Assembly: GCA_036873755.1 (NCBI GenBank)
Contig: JAVTVY010025278.1
Span: forward strand, 40,587 to 104,586
DNA: 64,000 nucleotides
From: Hanleya hanleyi
Taxonomy: Eukaryota > Mollusca > Polyplacophora > Lepidopleurida > Hanleyidae
Reading direction: 5' to 3'
Within the stretch, counting starts at the first letter, position 1. Each line of letters starts with the position of its first letter. Below are positions 21,837 to 29,965 of the stretch, piece by piece. A program made the position numbers and the translations under genes. Under the pieces are notes generated by a model. The model was given only the letters and a program-made list of their open reading frames with translations. It had not been told where the DNA came from and did no database searches.

Positions 21837-22403
21837 TTATTTGGTGATTTGCGCCCGGCGTTCAGAGGCCCACCACCGTTGTCGTGGATCCCACCGGGGA
21901 TCGTAGTCGTTCGGGTACCGTTGCCGTGGTAAACGGTATTCACCGTATTGCCCTCTAGGTGTTAGCGTCGTAGTGGTGGTGGTGGTGGGTGGTTGTCGTG
22001 ATGTGGTGGCAGGTTCGCCGCTTCTCAGGGTAGATACGGGGGAGGTTGACGGGATGAAAAGTGACCGCGTCGTGGGGCTGAGTGTGTGTGGTGATAGCGT
22101 CCGTAGTCTGAGGGTTGATACGGCAGCCTGGCGGATGAAAAGAGGACTAGACCGCGTCGTGGCCTGGATGGTATGTGGTGATCGCAGCGTCGTAGGAGGG
22201 AGAGTCGTGGTGGTGGAAGTGGTGATGGTGGTGGTGTTGGGTGGAGCAGCACTTGGACGAATGGTGTTGAAACAGGATATCAGGTACGCCAAATCGTAGA
22301 AGACTCCTCCAAATAAGGTACCCAGAAGCACTACTAGACACACTACGTTACCCACTTGTCCTTTTCGAGTGCGTAGCAGTAAGGGTAGATGTGCACTATC
22401 CAT
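21837..22403 (-). CDS. Thr-rich single-pass membrane protein
   Basis: 188 residues. One strong transmembrane segment lies at about 16-40 (VGNVVCLVVLLGTLFGGVFY). A long Thr/Ser/Pro-rich, mucin-like tract with internal SPHTIQATTRS-type repeats fills residues 50-150. The C-terminus is charged and aromatic (YGEYRLPRQRYPNDYDPRW). Not assigned to a family; a virion membrane or attachment-type protein is possible. It lies between integrase and packaging ATPase on the same strand. Confidence 0.6.
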   Translation of the reverse strand: MDSAHLPLLLRTRKGQVGNVVCLVVLLGTLFGGVFYDLAYLISCFNTIRPSAAPPNTTTITTSTTTTLPPTTLRSPHTIQATTRSSPLFIRQAAVSTLRLRTLSPHTLSPTTRSLFIPSTSPVSTLRSGEPATTSRQPPTTTTTTTLTPRGQYGEYRLPRQRYPNDYDPRWDPRQRWWASERRAQITK

Positions 22404-22447
22404 GGTACAACCCTACACTGAAAGATGTAGGCGATGTGAGGTAGATT

Positions 22448-23587
22448 TTATAGTCGTTTCATGTCACGGCCTGACACCCAGGAATTAAACGAACTGGGCC
22501 AACCTTGCCATTTGACGAAATGATAGGGGATGCCACGTCGACGTTCCGTTTTCGAAATCTTTTCCACCGTGTAGTAGTCTTTCCGTGTTTTCACTACGGG
22601 TTGTAATTCCGCCTCGTAAAACGTGCCTTGCGGCGTTTCCCCTTGTAGATCTTCCAGTTGATAGACGTGTGGCTGTCGAGGCTTATGGCGAACGATGACA
22701 AAGTGCTCGTCACTCCAGTTGGGCAAGTAACTTTTCTCAAATTGCCCTTTGACTTTACTGATCCGTACCACATCTCCGCGTTTGTAACGGGGTGACGTGA
22801 GTGGACTGGGGTCTATCGAGTACAGCGTACGGCGCACTTGATGTTCGTTGCGTTCTGTCACATCGATGGGAGCTCGCTGGATACTGCGATGATAGGCTCG
22901 ATTGTACCCTTGGACCAGTTGAGGTAGCACATCGATGTACCGTCGGGTGTTTTTGGCGGTAAAATACTTGTACATTCGTCCTTTGAAGGTGCGATTGAAT
23001 CGTTCCACGACAGAGGCTTTGGCCTCGTTGTAGGTATGGAAGAAAAACACCTTCTGTTTCTTAAGAAAGGCTTGAAAGTGACGGTTGAGAAATTCTATGC
23101 CTTCATCCGTTTGCAAATAGAGGGGTTTGCGTCCCGTCTTGAAAATCTGCTGGAACGCCCGTACCAGATTCTCTCCTGTTTTGGTCCGAATGGGCAGTAC
23201 CCATGCGTACTTGGATAAAATATCGATACAGGTCAACATGTACCGATGTCCATCATTGTGGGGTGCAAATCGACTCATATCGACCAAATCAGCCTGCCAT
23301 TGTGCGTCTACGCCTCCTACGATGACTCGGTTACGGCGAAAATGTCGTCGGGCTGCTCGATGTAAGCTATAAGTGTCTTGGGTTTTTAACCATTCTCGAA
23401 CTTCAGTTCGACTGATGCCTTGGGAATGTGCAGCTCGAGCGAGCGCTCCCACAGCGCTATAAGCGGCTGGACTGGTAGGGTTGTAATACAAATCTGTTAA
23501 CACCTTGTTCACAGTGGTACGCCAAGTAGATTCCTGCCGCCCACCTTTTCTCATGCCCTTTCGGGTGCCTGTCTTCCTACCCCTCAT
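22448..23587 (-). CDS. int: Polinton retroviral-type (RVE) integrase with C-terminal chromodomain
   Basis: 379-aa DDE integrase that joins element ends to host DNA and makes the 6-bp duplication. Seen: N-terminal family block (YYNPTSPAAYSAVGAL, 35-50; VREWLKTQDTYSLH, 63-76), catalytic Asp100 (QADLVDM), Asp161 (LQTDEG) and Glu195 (ASVVERFNR), an SH3-like segment with RGDVVRI (270-276) and a chromodomain (residues about 338-378; YTVEKI...YHFVKWQGW...SW). The aromatic cage positions look preserved. The frame is uninterrupted from the ATG at 23587, so this is one of the intact genes. Confidence 0.95.
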   Translation of the reverse strand: MRGRKTGTRKGMRKGGRQESTWRTTVNKVLTDLYYNPTSPAAYSAVGALARAAHSQGISRTEVREWLKTQDTYSLHRAARRHFRRNRVIVGGVDAQWQADLVDMSRFAPHNDGHRYMLTCIDILSKYAWVLPIRTKTGENLVRAFQQIFKTGRKPLYLQTDEGIEFLNRHFQAFLKKQKVFFFHTYNEAKASVVERFNRTFKGRMYKYFTAKNTRRYIDVLPQLVQGYNRAYHRSIQRAPIDVTERNEHQVRRTLYSIDPSPLTSPRYKRGDVVRISKVKGQFEKSYLPNWSDEHFVIVRHKPRQPHVYQLEDLQGETPQGTFYEAELQPVVKTRKDYYTVEKISKTERRRGIPYHFVKWQGWPSSFNSWVSGRDMKRL

Positions 23588-23662
23588 CTGGGTGCCTGTC
23601 CGGGTTGCGCTGTGATGTGTTCGCTTTATGAGTAGACACTGACACTCTAGCCTGTGTGCACC

Positions 23663-24337
23663 CTATAGATATAGTACTTCATCGACAATGGGGATTACTT
23701 TTTCCAAGGCTGTCCATAGATCAGGGTCCAGAGTAAAACCACCTCGCTTCAGACAGAGGAGTCGAGCAAAATAGGGACCGCGGAAAATGTAGACGTCGTC
23801 ACACAGGTGAATGCTATCACCGTCTAGGTCACCCAACAACACCCGTTTCAAGGTAGTCCAGCCTTCCGGTGACAAAGAGACACGCGCTGGTTCAGACGTA
23901 CACCAACACCTACTGTCGGCATCGATGAGCTCCACTCGTTTGGGATACAACAATAGGGTGCAGTCAGGTGTAAGAGTACGGGTGGCTACAAAGTTCGCCT
24001 CGGGGTGCAGTAAGTCGTGGACGTCGGTGATAATAGCTTTCAGCGCCTGCCATAATGCCGGACGGAGGGACCACCATACTCTTCTAACCGGGGGAAAAAA
24101 AGAATCATCTCTACCACTTCGTAGGTAGACACCTACTCCCACGTGCATGAAATCGACTTCGGGCTCTTTTCCCTGTAACAACCGTGTCAATAGAGCCCAT
24201 CCTGCTAGGGTTAAACATAGTTTCACCTCTCGGGGATGTTCTTCGATGAGCTGCAGTTGATGGTCATAGACGATCAGGATGACGTCAGGCGTGAGTTGGA
24301 AGAAGGCTTGCTCCCCAAGTGCTCCATGCGCTGCCAT
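23663..24337 (-). CDS. Protein with four PC4-like units (224 aa)
   Basis: Two internally duplicated halves, each with two units of the pattern beta-hairpin then L.P..W..L...I. Units lie at about 13-55, 61-111, 120-169 and 175-222, with the conserved Trp at 47, 96, 160 and 208. The last unit (RLLCLKRGGFTLDPDLWTAL, then EKVIPIVDEVL) matches the C-terminal half of the PC4/p15 transcription-coactivator fold, a single-strand-DNA-binding module. A role in ssDNA binding or transcription is inferred. The start MAAHGAL was chosen as the first ATG. The frame is open further upstream but without ATG. The CARD-PC4 gene carries the same module. Confidence 0.65.
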   Translation of the reverse strand: MAAHGALGEQAFFQLTPDVILIVYDHQLQLIEEHPREVKLCLTLAGWALLTRLLQGKEPEVDFMHVGVGVYLRSGRDDSFFPPVRRVWWSLRPALWQALKAIITDVHDLLHPEANFVATRTLTPDCTLLLYPKRVELIDADSRCWCTSEPARVSLSPEGWTTLKRVLLGDLDGDSIHLCDDVYIFRGPYFARLLCLKRGGFTLDPDLWTALEKVIPIVDEVLYL

Positions 24338-24559
24338 GGTGGTGAATGACAAAACACCGACGAGGCAGGCCTGTATATATCGAAGGGGTCCACGTTGTGG
24401 TTTTTTTTCTACCCTTCGTGAAAGTCCGTGATCACTCGTGTCTATTAAAAACCCTAGTCCGTAGCCGTACACGTTATAGGGTTTTTTTCGTGCCTCTCTC
24501 TATCCGTACCCGTATACGTTATAGTTTTTTATTTTCCCCCTACCTTCGTGAAAGTCCGT

Positions 24560-25445
24560 GATCATTCGGGCTGTAATGTTATAGAGATAGGAATGGCTTT
24601 TAACATGGGAATCGGCCATAGACAATTTTGTACAAAATCAGCGGATTGTAAATTAACCCAGGAAGGGTTGGGCACTCGGACGTCGGCCAAGGCACCAATC
24701 AGCGACGCGTACATCAATCCTAATGTTATAGATATACGCAATCATTTAACCTGGAGAATTTACTATAGCGAATTTTGTGCAAAATCAGCGAATTGTAAAT
24801 TAACCCAGGAAGGGTTGGGCACGCGGACGTCGGCGAAGGCACCAATCAGCGACGCGTACATCAATTCTAATGTTATAGACATACGCAATCATTTAACATG
24901 GAGAATTGGCCATAGCGAATTTTGTACAAAATCAGCGGATTGTAAATTAACCCAGGAAGGGTTGTGCGCGTCGCTGATTGGTCTCTTCGCCGACGTCCGC
25001 GCACTGGCTGAGACCCGCAACGAAAAAAAATGTTTCAGGGCCAACCCTAATGTTATAGAGATAGGAATGGATTTTAACATGGAGAATTGGCCATAGGCAA
25101 TTTTGCGCAAAATCTGCGGATTGTAAATTAACACAGGAAGGGTTGGGCGCGCGGACGTCGGCGAAGGCACCAATCAGCGACGCGTACATCAACCCTAATG
25201 TTATAGATATACGCAATCATTTAACCTGGAGAATTGACTATAGCGAATTTTGTGCAAAATCAGCGGATTGTAAATTAACCCAGGAAGGGTTGGGCACGCG
25301 GACGTCGGCGAAGGCACCAATCAGCGACGCGTACATCAACTCTAATGTTATAGACACACGCAATGATTTAACCTGGGAATTGGCTATAGCGAATGTTGTG
25401 CAAAATCAGCGGATTGTAAATTAACCCAGGAAGGTATGCTACGCG
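24560..25445 (+). repeat. 147-bp tandem repeat array A
   Basis: The landmark ccaatcagcgacgcg recurs at 24695 and 24842 (exactly 147 apart) and at 25170 and 25317 (147 apart), with a variant block between. Each unit contains gacgtcggc (CRE/ATF-like), a CCAAT box, taatgttatag and a tttgtgcaaaatcagcgg segment. The middle block (24960-25000) carries the reverse complement, gcgtcgctgattggt...gacgtccgcgc, so units can pair as hairpins. The unit length is divisible by three, so a frame stays open over several units; this is not good evidence for coding. It lies just upstream of the gene at 25495. Confidence 0.9.
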
Positions 25446-25494
25446 CTATATTGGCCAATCAGCGGTAGAGAAAAAGAGCCAATGAGCTATCAGT

Positions 25495-25905
25495 ATGGTG
25501 GAGGCACGGAGGGCGGCACGGAGGGAGAGGGCAGAGGCGGTGAAAGCCATGAAAGATTTTTGGCTGAGAGAAATTCAAGGATGGTGCTGCCAAGTCAACA
25601 ACAACTACACATGGCAAGCAGGCACAATTCTCCGCGCCCTCATAGTTACGGCAAGAACTGTATCCGATGAGGACTGGTTAAATCATGTGAGAGAGGCCCT
25701 GGACGAGGTGCACCCACCACCACCACCACCACCACCACAACAACAACAAGTCCAGCCGGTGCCGGAATTCGTCGACATCAGTGAAATTCCACCAGCGCGC
25801 TTTGTACAAGATCTGCCCATTGATGTCGATGACCCACAACAACATCAACATCGGTACCGGCTGGAACCTGGCCGCTACTTCTCAGTCAGCAATTTTTTGG
25901 AGTAG
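25495..25905 (+). CDS. Orphan accessory protein (136 aa) with histone-type 3' end
   Basis: Unrecognised. The N-terminal half is basic and helical (residues 1-25), followed by a Trp/Cys-containing region (WLREIQGWCCQ) and TARTVSDEDWLNHVREALDEV. The centre is a Pro then Gln homopolymer run (about residues 74-87), and the C-terminus is acidic with DLPIDVDD. The promoter side has two CCAAT-type boxes (25455 and 25480) directly upstream; the 147-bp array precedes them. Two histone-type stem-loops follow 50 and 75 bases after the stop. The coding call rests on the ATG, the composition and the shared 3' element; it could still be non-coding. Confidence 0.55.
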   Translation: MVEARRAARRERAEAVKAMKDFWLREIQGWCCQVNNNYTWQAGTILRALIVTARTVSDEDWLNHVREALDEVHPPPPPPPPQQQQVQPVPEFVDISEIPPARFVQDLPIDVDDPQQHQHRYRLEPGRYFSVSNFLE

Positions 25906-25954
25906 ACAGGAAAACTCCCCCTGAATAAAACAGGGTAAACAAATTGACCTCAAC

Positions 25955-25970
25955 GGCCCTTTTCAGGGCC
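25955..25970 (+). terminator. Histone-mRNA-type 3' stem-loop (SL1)
   Basis: GGCCCTTTTCAGGGCC: a 6-bp stem with a UUUC loop preceded by AAC and followed by AACC, the histone pre-mRNA stem-loop pattern. It lies about 50 bases after the stop of the gene at 25495. Confidence 0.75.
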
Positions 25971-25977
25971 AACCAAC

Positions 25978-26020
25978 GTCCCTTTTCAGGGCCACCCCAA
26001 TCTACCGAAAGGGGAACTTC
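25978..26020 (+). terminator. Second histone-type stem-loop with purine-rich downstream element (SL2)
   Basis: GTCCCTTTTCAGGGCCACC (one mismatch in the stem), then about 12 bases later CGAAAGGGGAAC, resembling the histone downstream element that pairs with U7 snRNA. Confidence 0.65.
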
Positions 26021-26122
26021 TAACTTGACACATTCAATTCAAATCAGGTCCTACAATCTTCTCTCCTCTATATTCTATGATTACCAATCTCCAACTCCAA
26101 AAAACAATCCCTGCCCCTCAAC

Positions 26123-26138
26123 GGCCCTTTTCAGGGCC
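26123..26138 (+). terminator. Histone-type stem-loop (SL3), isolated copy
   Basis: A third perfect GGCCCTTTTCAGGGCC with no gene directly before it. A half-copy (ttcagggccaaccc) follows near 26177. These probably arose by duplication with the repeat arrays. Confidence 0.6.
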
Positions 26139-26199
26139 AACCCCTAGCCTTCCAACACACAGTTTTTTTCTCAGTGTTCAGGGCCAACCCATGCAAAAA

Positions 26200-26830
26200 A
26201 TTTTAGCCAATTTTGTGCAAAATCTGAGGACTGTAAATTAACCCAGGAAGGGTTGAGCGCGCGGACGTCGGCGAAGGCACCAATCAGCGACGCGTACATC
26301 AACCCTAATGTTATAGATATACGCAATCATTTAACCTGGAGAATTGACTATAGCGAATTTTGTGCAAAATCAGCGGATTGTAAATTAACCCAGGAAGGGT
26401 TGGGCACGCGGACGTCGGCGAAGGCACCAATCAGCGACGCGTACATCAATCCTAATGTTATAGATATACGCAATCATTTAACCTGGAGAATTGACTATAG
26501 CGAATTTTGTTTAAAATCAGCGGATTGTAAATTAACCCAGGAAGGGTTGGTCACGCGGACGTCGGCGAAGGCACCAATCAGCGACGCGTACATCAATTCT
26601 AATGTTATAGAGATAAGCAATGATTTAACCTGGGAATTGGCCACAGCGAATTTTGTACAAAATCAGCGGATTGTAAATTGACCCATGAAGGGTTGTGCGC
26701 GTCGCTGATTGGTCTCTTCGCCGACGTCCGCGCGCTGGCTGAGACCCACAACGAAAAAAAATGTTTCAGGGCCAACCCTAATGTTATAGAGATAGGAATG
26801 CATTTAACCTGGGAATTGATGTGTTATTTA
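26200..26830 (+). repeat. 147-bp tandem repeat array B
   Basis: The same unit as at 24.6-25.4 kb, with ccaatcagcgacgcg at 26280, 26427 and 26574, each 147 apart. It ends with the same inverted CCAAT/CRE block (26695-26740) and a tttcagggccaaccctaatgttatagagatagg junction seen also at 25035. The two arrays flank the orphan gene and its stem-loops, as if a larger unit had duplicated. Confidence 0.9.
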
Positions 26831-26923
26831 CCTATTGTTACCTAGGTATGTGTGTGCATGTGCAGGAGTTGGTGTTATTTTGTGCTTTTGAATTAGAAGC
26901 TTCCTCTTTCGAAAAGATTGGGT

Positions 26924-26939
26924 GGCCCTGAAAAGGGCC
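26924..26939 (-). terminator. Histone-type stem-loop of the minus-strand RING gene (SL4)
   Basis: On minus: GGCCCTTTTCAGGGCC followed by ACCCA and then TTTTCGAAAGAGGAA, 18 bases after the RING stop. The stem-loop, ACCCA flank and downstream element are identical to those of the plus-strand RING gene. Confidence 0.85.
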
Positions 26940-26957
26940 TTTGGAAGATGTAAGGGG

Positions 26958-27682
26958 TTAGATCGTTGGGAACAGGTCGGCTTGCCATCTCTGAGTACAC
27001 ACCGGGCATTTTAGCGCTATGAGTTTACACACTATGGGGTTGTCAGCGCCCGTAGGCTCTGGTATTCGGGCATGTCGGTGAATACAGGATATACACAAGC
27101 CTTGATGGCCACATGGAAAAATGGCATATTTGGCAAAGTGACTAGAGCATTCGACGCAGCGTAAATACTGTGGTGCTTTCCATCTTGTGTTTGGCACCAG
27201 TCTTCTTCTTATTGCGGTAGTGTAGTACTCCATCTCTTGCTGCTGTAACCTTCCCATTTCTTGTTGTTCTTTTTTTTCTCTTTCTGTTGCTTGGTCTTCT
27301 TCCAGTAATGGCGGCTGTAAAATAGCCATCTGTTGTTGTTGTTCTTTTTTCTCCTTTCTTTTTATTGGTCTTGTTGGACATGTTGAACTTGGGCTTGGGC
27401 TTGTTCTTCATGTTGTTTGTAGACATCTTCTAGCACTCGGTCAAAACGGTCGTATTGGAGTACGGTGACATCCGCTGCCACTTGTGCTCCTGGGTCGTGT
27501 TTATTATCGCCACCCTGTACCGGTTGGTCTTGTTCATCTATAAATAGTTCTTGTAATATATTATCCAGCCAATCTTCATCGTGTACCATATCGATGAAAT
27601 TCTCCTCTACCGGTGGTAGTTCATTATCTATGGTTAACTCTTCAATCGCTGCATCAATATCCATGGTTTCAGCCATATCCAT
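26958..27682 (-). pseudogene. Acidic + RING-finger protein, frame broken near 27.36-27.39 kb
   Basis: The upstream frame (27682-27362, 106 codons) encodes an acidic protein (many Asp/Glu, then a Gln-rich end). A second frame, open from about 27390 and with an ATG at 27329, encodes a Gln/Glu-rich helix and a C3HC4 RING: Cys58, Cys61, Cys73, His75, Cys79, Cys82, Cys108, Cys111, with a long insert before the last CPVC pair. The two frames overlap and differ by -1, and their combined length is near that of the single-frame paralogue at 28779-29453. So this is probably one gene with a frame lesion, or less likely two proteins or programmed frameshifting at the A-rich overlap. RING proteins act as E3 ubiquitin ligases; targets are unknown. 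Confidence 0.75.
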
Positions 27683-27717
27683 GATGTAGTTGTGAATAAA
27701 TGGCGAGATACTGCGCG

Positions 27718-27726
27718 ATTTTTATA
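27718..27726 (-). promoter_or_regulatory. TATA box of the minus-strand acidic/RING gene
   Basis: ACTATAAAAATCGCGCAGT on minus, about 40 bases before the ATG at 27682. It is the mirror of the plus-strand ACTATAAATAACGCGCAGT. Confidence 0.7.
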
Positions 27727-28635
27727 GTCTAACCGTAGAGCACGCGCGTGAGCGCGCCGACGTCAGCGAAATCTCTCCATCAAAACTTTGTGCTGGCTGA
27801 CGCTGGCAAAAATGTTGTGTTTCTTTTCCAATTTTAAACCGGTGTGATTTTGCAATAAATGCGAGTGGACGTATAAAATTTATTTCAACTTGAATTGGGG
27901 CAACTCATCGTGTAGCATTGGAAAATTCAGAAGGCTAGCGGTAGGGTAACTCATTATTTTTAATGATTTTATCGATTTTTACACCCGTAATGTTATGGAT
28001 AGGGTGGTATGGAAAACCCGGTACACTTGAAATAAATCGGTTTACCCCCGTCAAAATACGTCAGGTATGTTCCTCACAGCCTTATAATGTCACCCTGAAA
28101 ATTGCAGCCGGTTTATCGAAAGAAAAGTAGGAATTTTTATCGTATCACACCGGCTACGGTAACACAACACTATACAGTCTGCAGGCAAATGTGTGTACAG
28201 CTATGCATGTCAATGGCTGTTTTACCGTAGCCCGTGTAATACGATAAAAATTCCTACTTTTCTTTCGATAAACCGGCTGCAATTTTCAGGGTCACATTAT
28301 AAGGCTGTGAGGAACATACCGGACGTATTTTTACGGAGGAAAACCGATTTATTTCAAGTGTACCGGGTTTTCCATACCACCCTATCCATAACATTACGGG
28401 TCTAAAAATCGATAAAATCATTAAAAATAGTGAGTTACCCTGCCGCTAGCCTCCTGAATTTTTCAACGCTACACGATGAGTTCCCCTAGTTCAAGTTGAA
28501 ATAAATTTTATACGTCCACTCGCATTTATTGCAAAATCACACCGGTTTAAAGTTGCAAAAGAAACACAAAATTTCTGCCAGCCTAGACCAGCACAAGGTT
28601 TTGATGGAGAGATTTCGCTGACGTCCGCGCGTAAC

Positions 28636-28745
28636 AATGGCGGCCAATGGCGGCCAATGGCGGTTAATGGCGGCTAGTCCGCCATGTTGGAAAATGGCGG
28701 CTAATGGCGGCTAATGGCGGCCAATGGCCGCCTAGACTATAAATA
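28636..28745 (+). promoter_or_regulatory. YY1-like array and TATA box of the plus-strand RING gene
   Basis: Nine or so atggcggc(t/c)aatgg copies and one ccgccatgttgg precede CTATAAATA (28737). This is the same array type found in both terminal repeats, so three Polinton promoters share it. Confidence 0.7.
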
Positions 28746-28778
28746 ACGCGCAGTATCTAGCCATTCATTCACAATTAC

Positions 28779-29453
28779 ATGATGACTACCAGACGGAGGT
28801 TATTCAACGCACAAGATCCTAGGGAACGTAGGGAGGTGATTACCAGTGAAGAAGATGGCGATCATGTGACAATAATTACAAGCTTACAGCGGGTCCATAC
28901 TATTGGCGAAACGTTGAGACGGCGAAGTGAACAACAAGACCATGAGGTCAGGGACACTTTGGACAATGAGGATGTCACGGACGAAGAAGAAAAACTCCCC
29001 GATCTAGAGTGGTTAAACAGACCCCCAGCAAATACAGCGGCTACCCAAACGCCAACTACCACAACACCGACTACCACACCGCCAGCTACAACAACAACAA
29101 CAGGAATGACAACACCACCACCACCACCCTCTTGGGCCGAGGTGACCCGCCTAAACGAACAGATTAATGAAATGAGGGAAGACATGGATCAAATGGAAGA
29201 TGTAAAGTGTAAACTACAACAACAACTGCATAAGGAAGAAAATAAATCAAACTGTAGCGTATGTACCAACGAGGAAACCAGGTACGCCCTATTCCCGTGC
29301 GGTCACCTATGCCTATGTCGGGAATGCTGGGTATCGCTAACATGTGTAGGGGGGACGTGCTACTGCAGTGAGACGGACGAACTCCATTTAAAGATCAAGT
29401 GTCCCGTGTGTAGGACGTGGGTGTCCGGGGAGAAGCAAATTTTCCGCTCGTAA
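28779..29453 (+). CDS. RING-finger protein, putative E3 ubiquitin ligase (224 aa)
   Basis: Domains in order: basic start (MMTTRRRLF), acidic region 50-80, Thr/Pro-rich linker 84-118, coiled coil 120-155, C3HC4 RING 159-211 (Cys159, Cys162, Cys174, His176, Cys180, Cys183, Cys208, Cys211), with the YALFPCGHLCLC segment characteristic of IAP/MDM2-like C-terminal RINGs and a roughly 25-residue insert before the last pair. Paralogous to the minus-strand gene facing it. Promoter: YY1-like array and TATA; 3' end: histone-type stem-loop. No BIR domain is visible. It is likely to ubiquitinate a host or viral target; the substrate is unknown. Confidence 0.85.
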   Translation: MMTTRRRLFNAQDPRERREVITSEEDGDHVTIITSLQRVHTIGETLRRRSEQQDHEVRDTLDNEDVTDEEEKLPDLEWLNRPPANTAATQTPTTTTPTTTPPATTTTTGMTTPPPPPSWAEVTRLNEQINEMREDMDQMEDVKCKLQQQLHKEENKSNCSVCTNEETRYALFPCGHLCLCRECWVSLTCVGGTCYCSETDELHLKIKCPVCRTWVSGEKQIFRS

Positions 29454-29477
29454 AAAAAATGTGATAACACTTAATAA

Positions 29478-29518
29478 GGCCCTTTTCAGGGCCACCCAAT
29501 CTTTTCGAAAGAGGAAAC
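29478..29518 (+). terminator. Histone-type 3' stem-loop and downstream element of the plus-strand RING gene (SL5)
   Basis: GGCCCTTTTCAGGGCC (29478-29493) lies 24 bases after the stop and is followed by ACCCA and then CGAAAGAGGAAACTT. Loop sequence, ACCCA flank, distance and purine-rich element all match animal replication-dependent histone mRNAs. No AATAAA is seen in the first 60 bases. Confidence 0.88.
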
Positions 29519-29615
29519 TTCTAACTCAAAGCACAAAAATACACCAGCTCCCATCACCACACTCAATGAACACTAACACCCATTTTGAATTTTCTACTAT
29601 TTTTATTAACATAAT

Positions 29616-29965
29616 AGAATGAACGTCTTCACCACAGTAGACTCTGGGTATTGAATTTTAATACAATTATATGCTATCAAGGCGCTTCAATGAACGTAGA
29701 ATGAACATAGAATGAACATAGAATGTAGGAATACGATAATGTCTGAATGTTTTCAATGCAACAAGACTTGAAATGTTCAATATTTATACAACAAGACTAA
29801 CACAGTAGAATGAACGTCTTCACCACAGTAAAACTCTGGGTATTGAATTTTTTTTAAATACAATTATACGCTATCAAGGCGCTTCAATGAACGTAGAATG
29901 AACATAGAATGTAGGAATACGGTAATGTCTGAATGTTTTCATTGCAACACAAGACTTGAAATGTT
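29616..29965 (+). repeat. Tandem duplication of about 190 bp (3' region of CARD-PC4 locus)
   Basis: agaatgaacgtcttcaccacagta...ctctgggtattgaatttt...gctatcaaggcgcttcaatgaacg occurs at 29620 and again at 29811. Inside are shorter repeats of atgaacatagaatg. It lies just downstream (minus strand) of the stop at 29965. Confidence 0.85.

Larger units (their letters stand above)
27676..28780. repeat. Large inverted repeat (arms about 0.45 kb) between divergent RING genes
   Basis: The left arm (about 27680-28160) is the reverse complement of the right arm (about 28225-28778) with few differences, around a loop of about 60 bases near 28160-28225. Arms include matching TATA boxes, 5' leaders (cgcgcagtatct.gccatt.attcacaa.tacat.atg) and the region up to both start codons. 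The right arm additionally contains a 97-bp YY1-like array (28636-28732). It is a bidirectional promoter by position; origin or foldback function is possible. Confidence 0.9.

Noticed and set aside
21973..22299. Plus-strand open frame rich in Val/Gly opposite the membrane protein
   Set aside because: It is the antisense shadow of the Thr-rich tract (ACC/ACT repeats) and has no domain.
24548..25096. 182-codon open frame through the 147-bp array
   Set aside because: The unit length is divisible by three and the unit lacks stops in this frame; the frame breaks wherever the units vary. Promoter-like motifs explain the repeats better than coding.
24560..26830. CRISPR-like array
   Set aside because: Regular spacing, but the units are contiguous 147-bp tandem repeats without unique spacers, in animal DNA.
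28779..29453. Calling the RING protein an IAP
   Set aside because: The RING resembles IAP C-terminal RINGs, but no BIR domain is present and the RING has a long insert.
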